Assembly: GCA_019671005.1 (NCBI GenBank)
Contig: CM033726.1
Span: 20,581,608-20,645,607 of the forward strand
Source: Hibiscus mutabilis
Taxonomy: Eukaryota; Streptophyta; Magnoliopsida; Malvales; Malvaceae
Direction: 5' to 3'
DNA length: 64,000 bases
Positions within the stretch are counted from its first letter, which is position 1; each line of letters starts with the position of its first letter. This document shows positions 34,221-46,149 of this stretch, in pieces. The translations under genes were made by a program, and so were the position numbers. Below the pieces are notes generated by a model that ran no database searches, was not told the DNA's origin, and saw only the letters and a list, made by a program, of their open reading frames with translations.

Positions 34221-37200
34221 TAATCCTTAAGACTAGAATCCAGATGGTGCGTCCAATGTTGCAACGCTAAGATGGCCACAATCATGGCCGTGAGGGCCGA
34301 GTTAAGAGCTAAGTTCCTCATGGGAGCAATTTCGAGAGAAAGATCACCTCAGACCATTAAGATGCAAAATTGTTGAATGACGCTAGAGTCAAAGTTGTGC
34401 CCTCCTTCCACCACCTAAAGGGTGTCTTTGTTGTGTGCAATAGTCATTCTAAAGCTTTTGAATATATTTTAAGAATTGTGGCAGAGAATCTTCATTATTA
34501 TACGTGATTAATGTATGTGATACGGGTATGGATAACCCACTCTCGAAGTTGATCAGTGGATGCACGCTTGTTGGAAGACCTTTGTTCGTTTAAAAAGAGT
34601 CTTGTTAGAACTTAGAAAGTACCATCGCCCTTCTCAAGGGAAATTCTCAGAGATAGTTGGCTCGAGATCCACTAGTTCATATGAGTGTGATAGAGGTGAG
34701 ATGTTTTTGCAAGTTCAATAGAGATATCTTCTTAAGAGTTTTTATACCTTAGATATCGATTTGGTTAATCAAAAGTGATGCTACATTGTGATATCGAGAG
34801 TTGTGCTCAAGGCTTTGGGACTTCGAGAGAACCAATGTTTGACAATAAGGATGTTAAACCATTACCTTTCTATCGTGTTATTCGTAATGGTAATTTTGAG
34901 AATGGCATAACAAGGTTGATGAACATGTTTGAATGTGCGATAGATGTCAATATAGAGAGTTCAACTCTTGAGAGCTTTCGAACTATTAGAGTTTTTTACG
35001 CCTCTTGGAGAAGTCTCTAAGAATTTCTCTACATTAAGGAAGTGAGTAGGCGTTAAGGTAAAGCCCAATTTGGCGTTTGTTCCTATTGCTTTTATCAAAG
35101 CACACTGACCGATTTATGGAAGTTAGAGGTTTGGTTGTGAGGGCGTTACTCAAACTAGGTTTCTTTTGTCTGAGTGTTTCACCCAAGGCTGAACCAAACT
35201 TGTTTGCTAATAAGAATTGGTTCATTTAAACGATGCATGAACCGTCGACAGTTGCTATGAGATACTGAAGTACTATTGTTCACCCCCTATGAAGGATGGC
35301 TTGTTAACCGGTTATGGAATACATGTTTGTTTTTCGAAGCTAGTTCGAGAATGCGATGCTTACAATTAAAGTGTTGGAGAGGAATCATAGTAACGTTTGA
35401 TGTCTGCATTGTCGTACGAGATGTTTTAGCGATGTTAGGGTGTGGGACACTAGATTGTCTCTTGAATATCAATTTGATGCTTTACGGTACACGTATGAAT
35501 GTATGAGGAGTACGGAAATATAAGTGTTAACAAGATAGTTACCCAATTGCCCTTATGTGTAGAAGTGACTAGTTACTGTGTGATTAGTTAAAGAGAAAAT
35601 GTTTGAGACTAAGAAAATGTTTTTGATTGGTATCACAATTTCGTTGGAAATAGGCCGAGGAAACAACATATGTGCTATGAGCTGCTTGAGACTATTTTTC
35701 TGTGGTTGTGGTGTTGACCCGATTAGGTCGAGTAAGATTTTGAAATCTTTGAGTATGTTTTATTATTTTGATAAAATGTATATTTGGTGCAATAAGGGAA
35801 AAGTATGGGCCTACCCTATTTTCAAAGAATTATGAATGCTTTATTGCTAGGACAACGACAAGTGTTGGGGTAATTGAAAATCATTGATCGCGTGGCTGAT
35901 CATCACTTAAGTGAAGTGAGCTTGATGAGTAATAGGTTGCATGGAGTACGATTAGAGTTTGAGTGTCATGCTTCTCATGTGAAACAATCAATGATTGTAA
36001 GTGATGGTTGTTTGTAGGAGTACCGATACTAGTTTCATGTGGTACCAATGCTCGACCCATCTAGTGTTGGTACTGAGCAATTAGTATCAGTACCCATATG
36101 TTTTATTAGTTAAGTTTTGAGTTGAGGATTGGTTAGCTCAAAAGCCGTGAAAAGTAATATCTTATTGTAATTAAATCAGTGCAATGTCGTGATTCTATGT
36201 AAGTTTGATGGACCTCGAGATCTTCTTGAGTGTGCTTTAGAGAATGATGTATCAATGTAGGAGATTTTTCCCAGTGTAGTGAAGGGGTCAGTACATTGTG
36301 CTTTTTGGTAGCAACAATTTGTACCAAATCTCGCCATGTTTATTGGGAGATAGTAACGGGATGTGTGTATGAGTTTGTTGATAAGTGTTTGACTCGCCCC
36401 CATTTTGGAGTTAGCCATCAAGTTCTCCAAAGTTAATTGGGATGCTTTGAGATTTTCTCAGTGAAAATTAAATAGAACGACCATGGATTTTGTAAAGGAT
36501 TTGTGAATTCACAATTCTAATGGGATTACATTTTGAATAATGGTGTATTTCTTGGTAAGTATCGTCTGCTTATTTTTGGCAAGGGAGAAATCCAAGTGGA
36601 AAGTCTACTTGGATTGATTGTGGTTTGGGTCATACGACACTACGGTGTGTACATTCTATCTTTTGACACGAGATTCGAGGTCCATGATAGAACCTTATCC
36701 CTTGGTTGGATTTCAAGAGATGGCAGATCCTAATGAGTGTGCAGATGACATGTTTCTAGACACGACATAGTTTTGAGTAAGAAACTCCATTGCGTTAACC
36801 AAGTTAGTGGGAGCTGTAATAGTTGTCGATGTGAGTTATCTTGCCGAGTTTAAGATAAGTGCTTGAGATGAGTTGAGATGTTGTTCACTTTCAAATGTCT
36901 TGCATCGGGTAATCAAGGATATTGATAAAGGATTGTTGTCTGAGTTAAGTACAATCTAAGGCAGTCACCCTGAAAGGGATTGATTTGGGAGAAAAACTTG
37001 TTGTAAGTTCACCTTTTGGATCTTACTGTAGTAGTTGGATTACCATGATGATGTATTCATGTGACAATTTTGTCAGGATACTGTTGGGTTTATTTTATGC
37101 CTTTAGAAATGGGACAGGTGAGAATGGATCCCTCTTAAAGAAAGAATCAGTTGAGATGGAGTTTGTACCGTTTAAAGACAAGTATTATAATTGGAAAGTA

Positions 37201-37329
37201 TTATGAGAGATTAGAGTAGCGTAGCGGGAAACATTTAAGGACTCGAAAGAGTTTTTAAAGTTTCAGTATCTCCTTTTGATTCATGGGTACAAATATTGAG
37301 GATGGAATTTTCGTTAAGGATGTGAGAGT
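34221..37329 (+). other. Unrecognised probable element interior before an LTR
   Basis: About 3.1 kb with only short frames (for example 34775-35020, 35276-35506, 35599-35835, 36533-36733 and 36985-37206). None matches a family I know. The last part, ATATTGAGGATGGAATTTTC and then GTTAAGGATGTGAGAG, resembles the end of gypsy pol (an F-E-D-E motif) and a changed purine tract. I infer it is the 3' interior of the element whose LTR starts at 37330. At 36025-36100 it holds several GTACCGATAC-like words. The reading as element DNA is from position and decay, not homology. Confidence 0.35.
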
Positions 37330-40112
37330 TGTAACGACCCAATTTTTTAAATTGGTAATTCAGGTCAGGTTATTGAGTTTGACTAATTTATTTTGGAGGG
37401 CCTAAAATGGAAGAATCTAGAACTTTAGAGCTTAATTTAATGGATATGGTGACCATTTTGGAATTAGGTGAAACACAAGGGGAATAGGTGTAAATTTTTG
37501 AAAAGTTGAATGGCCTGTTACTAGTTTACCCATTGGATGTTGGCAGGCATTAAATTGGTCCGATTTTGGCATAGAGAGGGGAGAAAAATCATAGTAATAA
37601 TAGTGGAGAGAGAATGTTAGAATGAGAGAAAGATTTTAAAGAGAGGAAGAGAGCTTTTAAATTATTTTCGTCGTTGGTCGGCCACCCATCGCTGACACCA
37701 CTGCTGCCATCAGCTATGCTTTGCTGAGATGAGTTTGACCGTGGTCGTCCTATCGCCGCCACTCACCGGGGTGAGAAGAATAATTCGAAGAAACTCAAAC
37801 AAAATGAACTGTCATCCATTGCTGTGAACTGGTGCACCGTTAGATTCACTGACCGAAGAAGATAGAATTTAGAGCTCACCTCTGGCCACCAAAGGCCGCT
37901 CCACATGCCCCACGCGCCATTGCCTACGCGTAGATGTGCAGCAACTACTGAGACGGGTGCACAAAGTCAACCATGCACCCACGCCACACCCAATATGCCT
38001 TACCAGGTGTACCTACCCCTACCCACATCGGATTCCGCTCCTAGGGTACACCATAGCTGCCATGGCCTGCGCTGCACCGGATCACCTATTCCTCTTACTA
38101 GCCATTGAATGCTGTTGACCGGATGTTGAATTTTTTTGGAGGACCCTACCCAGTTTTTTTTCAATATTTTGAGTCCATTGGCACAGTCTATTTTACCAAA
38201 TTTGAACCTGGTAAGTTGTTTTTACGTGTTTGACCTTACGGGTTAGTTAAAGTATAAGGTTAATTAATATTTTGGTATTCATATTTTTATGAGGATTGTT
38301 TGGGATCAAATATCGGACCAAATAGAGTAACTGAGAAGCTTGAATAAGGATTTATCGCTAGTGCTCGAGGTTAGTACACCTCAAACTCTGAAATACTTCA
38401 TAAGCATCACAAGTGCAATTGCCTTGTTTGTTAGTATTTGCAAAATAGTTAGAAGAAAATAAGCATGTTTAGAGACTGGTATTATGAGACTTGATAATTA
38501 TGAGATGCATGATGAAATTGAGAATATTTGAGATTCCTGTAAGCTTTAGAGACCGTATAAGGTCATTAGGATATTCCTATAATTGTTTGATGACCAATTA
38601 ATTTATATGTTGTGATGTTTGGGTGCTAGAGTATGAAATTTCCATGTTTGATGGGAATTAAGCCTAGGAGATTAATATTGGTAAATATATGATTAAATGA
38701 CTAGAAAGTCGATAACTAATATTAAATAATTAAATACGCTAGCAAACAAACCCTAATGACTTTCATAAGTTTTATAAGGAGTGAGTAAAGGCTCGAAATC
38801 TCGTGCTATGCTAAGGCATTCTAAGATAGTGAGTAGGGTATCAATACATGATTCGACTATATCAGTACGCTATTCAATATCATTTCAATATGAGTCAACA
38901 TGCATCGGTACTCGAGAAAATTTGACATTTCTAGTAAGTAATTGTAGTATCGGTATGCGTATGAGTACCAGTACCCGAGGGTACCGTATCAATACTCATG
39001 TTCAAGTACCGGTACCCGATATGCTAAATAATTTATAAATGTCAATTAAATATGAGAATTGACATGTATAATTAATAATTGGTTCATGACTTAATAAATG
39101 AGATAACATGGATTAAAGGAGATAATAAATGATATTAATTATATACTCCTCCATAATGTATTAATAACTCAGTAATGTAAAATAAATGATCTGATGGCGA
39201 TTAGTAACTATAAGGAGATCATTGGGATCACGTTGCTTCTATGTCAGGTAGGCATTTGATTGGTTGAGTCACCTTGATTTATGGGATCTAGATACCCAGT
39301 GAGAGGGTTGCAACACCATGGTAAAAGAAGCCAAATGTATGTTCCCGATGCTGTATTTCCCCGAGCCTCACTCAAGTATTGAAGAGTATAGAGCGTACGT
39401 TCCCGATGCTGTGTGGCCCTGGGTCTCGCTTAAAGTGTACATTCCTGATGCTGTGTGGCCCTAGGTCTTGCTCAGAGTGTACGCTCCCGATGTTGTATGG
39501 CCTCGGGTCTCACTCTAGGTTTGTGGTTCTACCTTGTATGCTTTTGCCTCGAAGATCTGATGAGATCTCAATATGGTTGGGCCTTGTGTTCCATGTATGA
39601 TGACTTGCATGATTCGAGCATGTGTTTAGGTGACTAGTGGCAGTGCCACATGTTTATTTATATATCCTTATTGCTTGTACTACCTTGCATGCTTATGTTT
39701 ATGATTAGCATGAAGTATAGTAGAGTAGATGTGTACCACTGAGCTTAGCACTAGGAATCATTGTTTTTGTGTGTAGGTCGGTAGATTGATTGGGAGCTCG
39801 ATGAGCACTATTAGTTTGGGATTCCAGAGCAGTGATTTCCAGAGTACAATACTTGTATTTAGTGGACTGAGTATTCATAGGACCTTATGTGGCTGAGTCT
39901 ATAATAATATTTTGAAATATTATTTTGATATACAATGTATAAACTTGGAGATCCTATTTTATAAATTGATTTAGGTTGTTTATTTAAATGAAGTATTTGA
40001 TGATATAATGTTTCGAATAAAGGTTAAATCTATGATTTTTAAATGAAACTTTTTTGGTCAGATTTTTGGGTGACTCGAATGTAATACTTCAGATCCGGAT
40101 CGAGATGTTATA
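37330..40112 (+). mobile_element. Gypsy-type LTR (probable 3' LTR)
   Basis: It begins TGTAACGACCCAATT, a common start of plant gypsy LTRs, and ends at a changed terminus GATGTTATA. Inside are a donor-like GAG|GTTAGTAC at 38370, GTATCGGTAC-type words at 38800-39020, a minisatellite at 39337-39521, and an acceptor-like GTGTGTAG|GT ending at 39776. The frames at 37905-38118, 38781-39038 and 39379-39637 are not recognisable. No second copy is in the window. Confidence 0.65.
39337..39521 (+). repeat. Minisatellite, unit about 43 bp (TTCCCGATGCTGTGTGGCC)
   Basis: Four units start at 39337, 39394, 39437 and 39479. Each has GTAC or GTAT, then TTCCCGATGCTGT, then GGCCCTGGGTCTCGCT or a variant. Confidence 0.85.
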
Positions 40113-41239
40113 CTTTTTTATGATAATTCTAATTTTTTTATTATTTTGGTTAACTCAACCCTCTTCATCAAAGAAAATTCCATATTTTATAATAAAAGAA
40201 AATATCATTTGTGAAAATTTAATCATTCTTAAGATAAATGAAACTAAAGAAATAGTTAAATTAAATAAGAGTTTTTAATCAAAATGTGTTACTAATTTAA
40301 TGTCCAAATCAAATATTCTAACGTTAGTAGTTGTGAAATTTGATTATTGGCAAGGGAATTGAGCATATAATGCTAGGATTTTTGTTGTCCTTGTGTAGTA
40401 ATTATTTTATGTTAATTGTAAAAAAAATTTCAAACCGAATTATTTTTTAAAATTCCATATTTTTATTCTAGTTCTCCTCAATTTTATGAAATTACATAGA
40501 AAGAAATGAAAAAGAAAACATCGACTCATTGATTACTAAGGTTTAACTAATAATTAGTTGCATTAAGTAGACTATTTATAATGTAGAAGACAACATACTT
40601 TTGTTAAGACTATTATGACGTCTAAATAAAGTTTGTACTCAATGGAAATATTCTAAGCGAATAACTTTTGTTAAGACTATTATGACGTCTAAAAGTTAGA
40701 AAATTAGACAATTTGTTTTCACAATAGGTACAAATTAACTTTCAAGTAGGGACATAGATGTATTAATCAAGTAAGACAGCACATCAAACTAAACCTAAGA
40801 TGAATTGGTTTTAAATCTGTTTATAAATTAATTCACTTGAGACGTTGATTGTATATTTATCTCAATCCGAAGGAAATGCATATGTAACACCCCTTACCAA
40901 AGGTGGAACACAAAAGGGAATAGTGGGGCCATGCCCCCAAGATTTTAAAAAATTAGAATTTAGTCTTTTAAATATTTTTAAAAATTGAATTGGCCTATTC
41001 AATTGTTTTAGAAATTCATAATAAGATTCAAACATTTTGGCTATTTAAATTAAATCTCGTCCCATGATTTTAAAATATTCTCATTAAGCCTATCAAAATT
41101 TCAAAAAAATTAATTAAAACTATTATTTTAAAAAATTTCAAATGTCCCCCAAACTTTTTCACTATGCTATGCCATTGTTTATATACAACATTAAATCTAT
41201 TTAATCTCATCTCAATTTATCCTCTTTTTCTAATGTGAA
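40113..41239. other. AT-rich spacer with a small direct repeat and LTR-like fragment
   Basis: ACTTTTGTTAAGACTATTATG occurs at 40597 and again 77 bases later with the following GACGTCTAAA. TGTAACACCCCTTACC at 40884 looks like an LTR start, but nothing LTR-like follows. GGGGCCATGCCCCCAAG near 40925 is a frequent repeat word. No gene is seen. Confidence 0.4.
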
Positions 41240-41747
41240 TTCTTTTTTTCTCGAAAAAATATGATTTTATTACTGTTGAATCATACAAGCTTAACTTAGA
41301 TTATGAGCCACGTTAAAACCTCTGTAATCCTAAACGGAGGAAAAGAGTACAACGCAACCAAGTGTAACTTGGTCCTTAACACTCAACCATAACAAAATAT
41401 ACCTTCATCTTAGTCTCATACAGACAATAAAAACGCCCTAGAACAAACAATAAAAAGTTGAAAAATTCAGCAACAACCGTCCTAATTGACTATACTGCAG
41501 CATAATCTCACAACATCCAAGAAACAAAGTACCCCTGCACCATATTCTCACATAGTAAACTGCAGCATTGAACAAACAAAATAAAATTGAAAAAATCAGC
41601 AAACGACACTCCCAATTGACTAAACTGCAACATAGTTTCACAAAATTCCCAAGAACAAAGTACCCCTGCACCATCGTCTCGGAACCAAAACCCTTCACTG
41701 TGCCTCCCTTTTTTTCTTCAAAAGCAAAATATGCAGCAAAATAGATT

Positions 41748-41981
41748 TCACCAATCAAACCCACCAAGCTTTGAATAACTTTGCCTCTTCAAACTTTCCT
41801 TAGCTAAGTGCTCGGTCATGCAATTTTGAAGTCTCGGAGCATATGCAATTGGAAATTCCCAAGTTAATTTGTCTATTTCATCGAAAAGGTTCCACCATCG
41901 CCATGGTCTCGGAACAGTGTCATCCCTCCAATTTATTACAACCTGCAAAATTTGATTCAATTTGAAAAGGAACCTTACCAC
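41748..41981 (-). pseudogene. LINE RNase H C-terminal fragment
   Basis: PRPWRWWNLFDEID and HLAKESLKR correspond to the end of the RNase H domain of plant LINEs (usually PW....L...I...A..LAK). The first three catalytic acidic strands are absent. Confidence 0.6.
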
Positions 41982-42589
41982 TCCAACCTTGAATTCTCTA
42001 GCACTTCTTTGATCAAATTAAAGCAATCTTCCTTTGTCAGCCAAGCATTAACCATTTTGAAAGACCGAGGCCCCCAATCCACATCGACGCTAAATAATAA
42101 AATCGGGATATTATCCGAAACAGTTCTAGACAAAACCTCTAACTACCATAACCTTATTCTCTTAAAACCAACACTCGCGAGCTAAGAATCAAAACAAGTT
42201 TACTTCTTCTACTATTTAAATCTACCATACCTGATATTGTGCTTTTGCAGCCACTCCGTTCACTTTTAAATCTTATTACGTTGAAATCCCCACCTGCTAC
42301 CCACACTGAAATAAGAATACCTATGGAATTTAAGAACAAACTCTCCATTTTGAATTTCTTCTTGTCCCGCACTGTGATGAGACCACCATACCTCCCAATA
42401 GCATTTGATACTCTGAATTCGAATTCATCATCTTTTCAAAACCTTCTTACATCACCTTCTTTCAATAATGCCGCCTTTATTTCTTGCACAAACCACATAT
42501 CCAGCCCATGTGTTCAAAATAACTCTCCTTACCGTAGAACTTTTAACTTCAGACCCTAATCCCCTTATATTCCAAGATATGATCTTCAT
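41982..42589 (-). pseudogene. LINE endonuclease domain, broken
   Basis: It starts MKIISWNIRGLGSEVKSSTV (the N-terminal Asn-containing strand of the APE-like endonuclease). Later it has GGDFNVIRFKSERSG (the catalytic Asp/Asn strand) and SDNIPILL followed by DWGPRSFKMVNAWL. The SDH motif of active enzymes reads SDN here. Frameshifts separate the pieces. Confidence 0.85.
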
Positions 42590-42970
42590 CTCCCTTCAGA
42601 ATAAAAATCTAATAATTGGATTGTTCAGCTATTTCAAGAGCAGCAATTTTGTGGATTGCCTCATTTTCGTCCCCTCAAAATTTTATGCCCAAATCTTTAC
42701 CCAACGCAATAGCTTTTTCAGCCTCTTTGGTGTCATTCTCCCACCTGGCTTTATAATCTGAGTCGGTTAAGGAACGTCCTTCCAATTCTAAGTGTTTCAA
42801 GTGGTTCCCCTTCTTTTTAATTCTTCCTCGAGTCTGATCTAGTTTTTTTTCCCCATCTGATAATGCTTTGTACTGGAACTCTTCAAGAGAACCATATTTT
42901 CTTTCATACACATTTTTTTCTTGGATGGAATTCAAGGAGATCAAAAGTAATTTCCTCCTCAAAATGCTTC

Positions 42971-43339
42971 TGTGACTAAAGGATTATAAATCCCGGTAAT
43001 AATTCTTTTATTTTATATATAACTATATAGTATATTTGAAATGTAAATTACAATTAATTAAAGGTTTAGTGGCTATTTGTGCCCCTGTAGTAGTCCCAAA
43101 TTATAGATTTTGCCCCTTTGTTTTTTTCACTTAAATTTGGCCATGAACTAGTCAAATTGCATCACAGTTTTCCCTTTGACTAATGGAAGCTAAATTGACT
43201 ACTATGGTCCTCATGTGGCAGTCTACGGTGCTGACATGATAGTCTATGGTGTTGATATGGTAGTCCACGTGTGAAGATGATGTGGCAGAGGGGCAAAATT
43301 TTGTGTCCAACCAAGTTTGAGGATAAAATTAATTGTTTG
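42971..43339. other. Spacer leading into the large inverted repeat
   Basis: A short AT-rich part is followed by words such as GTGGCAGTCTACGG and GTTGATATGGTAGTCCACG, each with near-repeats (three AGTC-ACG variants at 43216-43270). Nothing coding. It may be the outer end of the left arm. Confidence 0.35.
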
Positions 43340-44345
43340 GTTCAGTACAAGGGCAAAATTAATTTTTAGGCAAAAAATATAAATTTAAGAAAATATTAAA
43401 ATATTAAAATAACATAAAAATACTAAAATATTTAAAATGTTTTTATTAATAATGATTAAAAATAAAAAATATTATAAATAAGTAAAAAATATAAAATTTA
43501 AATATCAAAACGCTAAAACATTATAAATTATTCAAAAATTAAAATTTTAAAATATTTATAAAGTGTTAAATTTTTTGAAAACTTTCATCAAAAAAGTTTG
43601 GACGATTTTGGTTTTCTTCCTCTTAAAAGAATGTGAGGGGAAAGAATCATAAAATAGGGTTAATGTGTTTCTCTCAACCGAACAAAAATCCTCGACCCCT
43701 TTTTATGCCCCTATCTATGCCACAATAGTAAAAAATAAACTTTACACTCTAACCCTAATTTCTAAATCCCAAACCCTGAATCCTAAACTCTAATTGAAAT
43801 TTTATCAATCTAATGTGATTATGAAACATAAAAGTATGTGTATAAATTTAATTAATTAGGTAAAGGGTTTAGTTTTAAGGTTTGGGCTTTTGGATCTAGG
43901 GTTTGAGATTTAGAAATTATAGTTAGAGTATAAAGTTTATTTTTTTACTGGGGCCTAGATAGAGACAACAAAAAGGGACAGAGAAATTTTATTCGGTTGA
44001 GAGAATCACATTATCCATATGTTAGAATTATTTTCCCTTGTATTATTTTAAGAGAAAGAAAACCAAAATCGTCCAACATTTTTTTACTAAGGTTTTCAAA
44101 TTTTTTAACACTTTAGAAATATTTTCAATTTTTAAGTTTTGAATAATTTATATTTTATTAGCTTATGATATTTTAAATTTATAATTTGTTACTTATTTTT
44201 GATATTTTTAATAATTCTTTTATTTTTAATCATATATTAATAAAACATTTTTAAATGTTTTATTAGTTTTTATGTCATTTTAGTACTTTTAATATTTTCC
44301 TAAATACTTATTTTTTTGCCTAAAAATCAATTTTACCCTCAAACA
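43340..44345. mobile_element. Long inverted-repeat (foldback) element, arms about 450 bases
   Basis: The left arm (about 43340-43800) runs AATTAATTTTTAGGCAAAAAAT, AACATAAAAATACTAAAATA, TTTGGACGATTTTGGTTTTC and CTCTCAACCGAA. The right arm (about 43855-44345) has the same order inverted: TTCGGTTGAGAGAATCAC, GAAAACCAAAATCGTCC, and TTTTTTGCCTAAAAATCAATTTT. The loop is about 50 bases near 43830. No transposase frame. It is probably a non-autonomous DNA transposon. Confidence 0.88.
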
Positions 44346-46144
44346 CGGTCGGAAAATCAATTTTGTATATAAACCTAAGAATTGAATATTTGGTTTGACT
44401 GAGTTATTCTTGTGTTAAGGTGATCGTTACTCTTTCGACTGCGAGTCTGACGAATTGCCACCTCCTTCGCATGTTCGGACAGACCGTACACATACTATGA
44501 GGATTGCATGCGAGTGTTCTTTTAGATTAATATTTATGATTTTAGATGGTGGCATAGTGATAGATTTTAATGTAGACTTTATATCGCAGGTTCTGATTCA
44601 GCTTGGCCTAGTGCTAGACCTGAGCATGAGAGACATCATCCCCGATGTGAAGCTATTGCTGCTTGAAGTGTGTTTCTTACTGTGCTACATACTTGTGTGA
44701 AATGAGATTTTTACATCTTAAGGGATTTATTTTGTGTTGTTATTTGAGAAAGTTTTTAGATATCATGCATAGCATATCAGACTGTGTTTAACAAAAAAAC
44801 AAATTTACCGAATTGTAATATGAGATTTACTTAATTGTTAAAGATCGAATGTACATAATAGAGTAACTTGAATTTTAATAATTTAAGTTTCGGCTGAGAC
44901 TTAGATTTTAAAATCAACATCACATCCTTCTGTGTACTTGGATTGAGATTGTAAGGGAAAGTTCAGCTGTTTCACCATTCGGGCTGAATTCCACTTTGGA
45001 TCAGTGGTTCCACACTTCGGGCAGAGTTCCACTTTAGATGGTATAAGTAGAGAGTGGCTACGGGGGATCTTACTCTTTAGACGGTGCAACAGAGTTTGGG
45101 TATTGTATTTTCATGTGCATCTGACATCATATTAATACGATTCAAATTTAATGTATTTTCAAAAGAATTTATCAGAAAACAAAAATATTGATTTGTTTTG
45201 TGGTTGCTTCGACTTTAGAGACACACTAAGCTCTTTTAGCTTACTCTCGCTTAGTTTCTCTTTCAGATATACTCAGACTCTTATGCGACTCGATACTTAG
45301 AGCATCTCACATTTTCTTAGATATTTTATCATCAGCATGAACTATTTTAATTAGACTTTTAGATTATTATTTAATGTTTTGGGACATTTATGTAATTCAG
45401 ACTTTGTATTTCGGGACTATGTTTAGCATGTATTATGAGTTTTATTTCAGATGTTGTTATTAAATAAGAAGAATATGTTATAACATTTCAATTTCATAAT
45501 CAATTATGACATTTTAAGGTAATTATTGTTATTTAATAATTATTTTGATTTATTAATTATTTAAACCTAAAATCTATTACTTGAGGGAAAAGTTTTCAAC
45601 GGTGACTTCCTAAATTCGGCATTTTCTTCTAAGCTGGGTTTAGGGGATTTAAGTTTTTAGGCAATTTCGGTCATTTTTTCTATTCGTAGGTCACACGGCT
45701 GCCACCGTTGAACTTTTTATTAGCCCGCGAGCAAAACCCCTCCCTCTATTCACCTTGTCGCCGCCAAAATCGCTCTCCTTAGTATGTCATTCAAACCTAG
45801 TTTTGGGTAAACTGTTTTGGTTATTGTTCATGTTTCTCTTGGGTGTTTGGTTTAGGTTTAGTGTTAATGGTGTTTGTTGTTAGATTTATGCTAAAAAAGA
45901 CCGCTTATGTCGTCAGAGTCCGCTGTCGCCATCTCTGGAGTCGACCACTGTTGCCTCCGTCAAGAATTGGGTTAAGTAAACCCTAGGATATGATATTCTT
46001 AGGGTGTAAGGTTGTATTTTGGGTTTGGTTCTGTTGTGGGCAGAGTGGGTTGTGTGTGTATGAATAGAGTGTGGGCCTAGTGGTATTAGTGTGGTGGGTT
46101 ATGTATGTGTGAGATGAATTAGGTGAGTCCAAATTCTTGAAATA
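44346..46144. other. Old repeat DNA flanking the GGTTA element
   Basis: This contains a weak frame at 44455-44700 of unknown nature. Two diverged copies of ATTCGGGC...TTCCACTTT lie at 44970-45045, and at 45230 there is a CACACTAAGCTCTTTTAGC block like those near the acceptor sites of the LTRs here. It is probably a decayed gypsy LTR. It continues beyond the GGTTA element at 63165. Confidence 0.4.
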
Positions 46145-46149
46145 GGTTA

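Larger units (their letters stand above)
41240..42970 (-). mobile_element. L1-type LINE, reverse transcriptase region deleted
   Basis: Read from right to left: a Lys/Glu-rich frame (42962-42675), then an endonuclease domain from the ATG at 42589, then a C-terminal RNase H piece (41981-41748), then a 3' end with AATAAAATCATA followed by GAGAAAAAAAG. The order is that of plant L1 LINEs. The whole reverse transcriptase that should lie between endonuclease and RNase H is missing near 41940, so it cannot copy itself. The tail is nearly the same as that of the LINE at 60097-61330. Confidence 0.85.

Noticed and set aside
40884..40900. TGTAACACCCCTTACC as the start of another LTR
   Set aside because: No LTR body, shared blocks or end follows before unrelated DNA. 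Kept only as a possible fragment.
43740..43930. AACCCTAA-like words as an interstitial telomere
   Set aside because: The units are irregular and belong to the matching arms of the foldback element, not a uniform telomeric tract.
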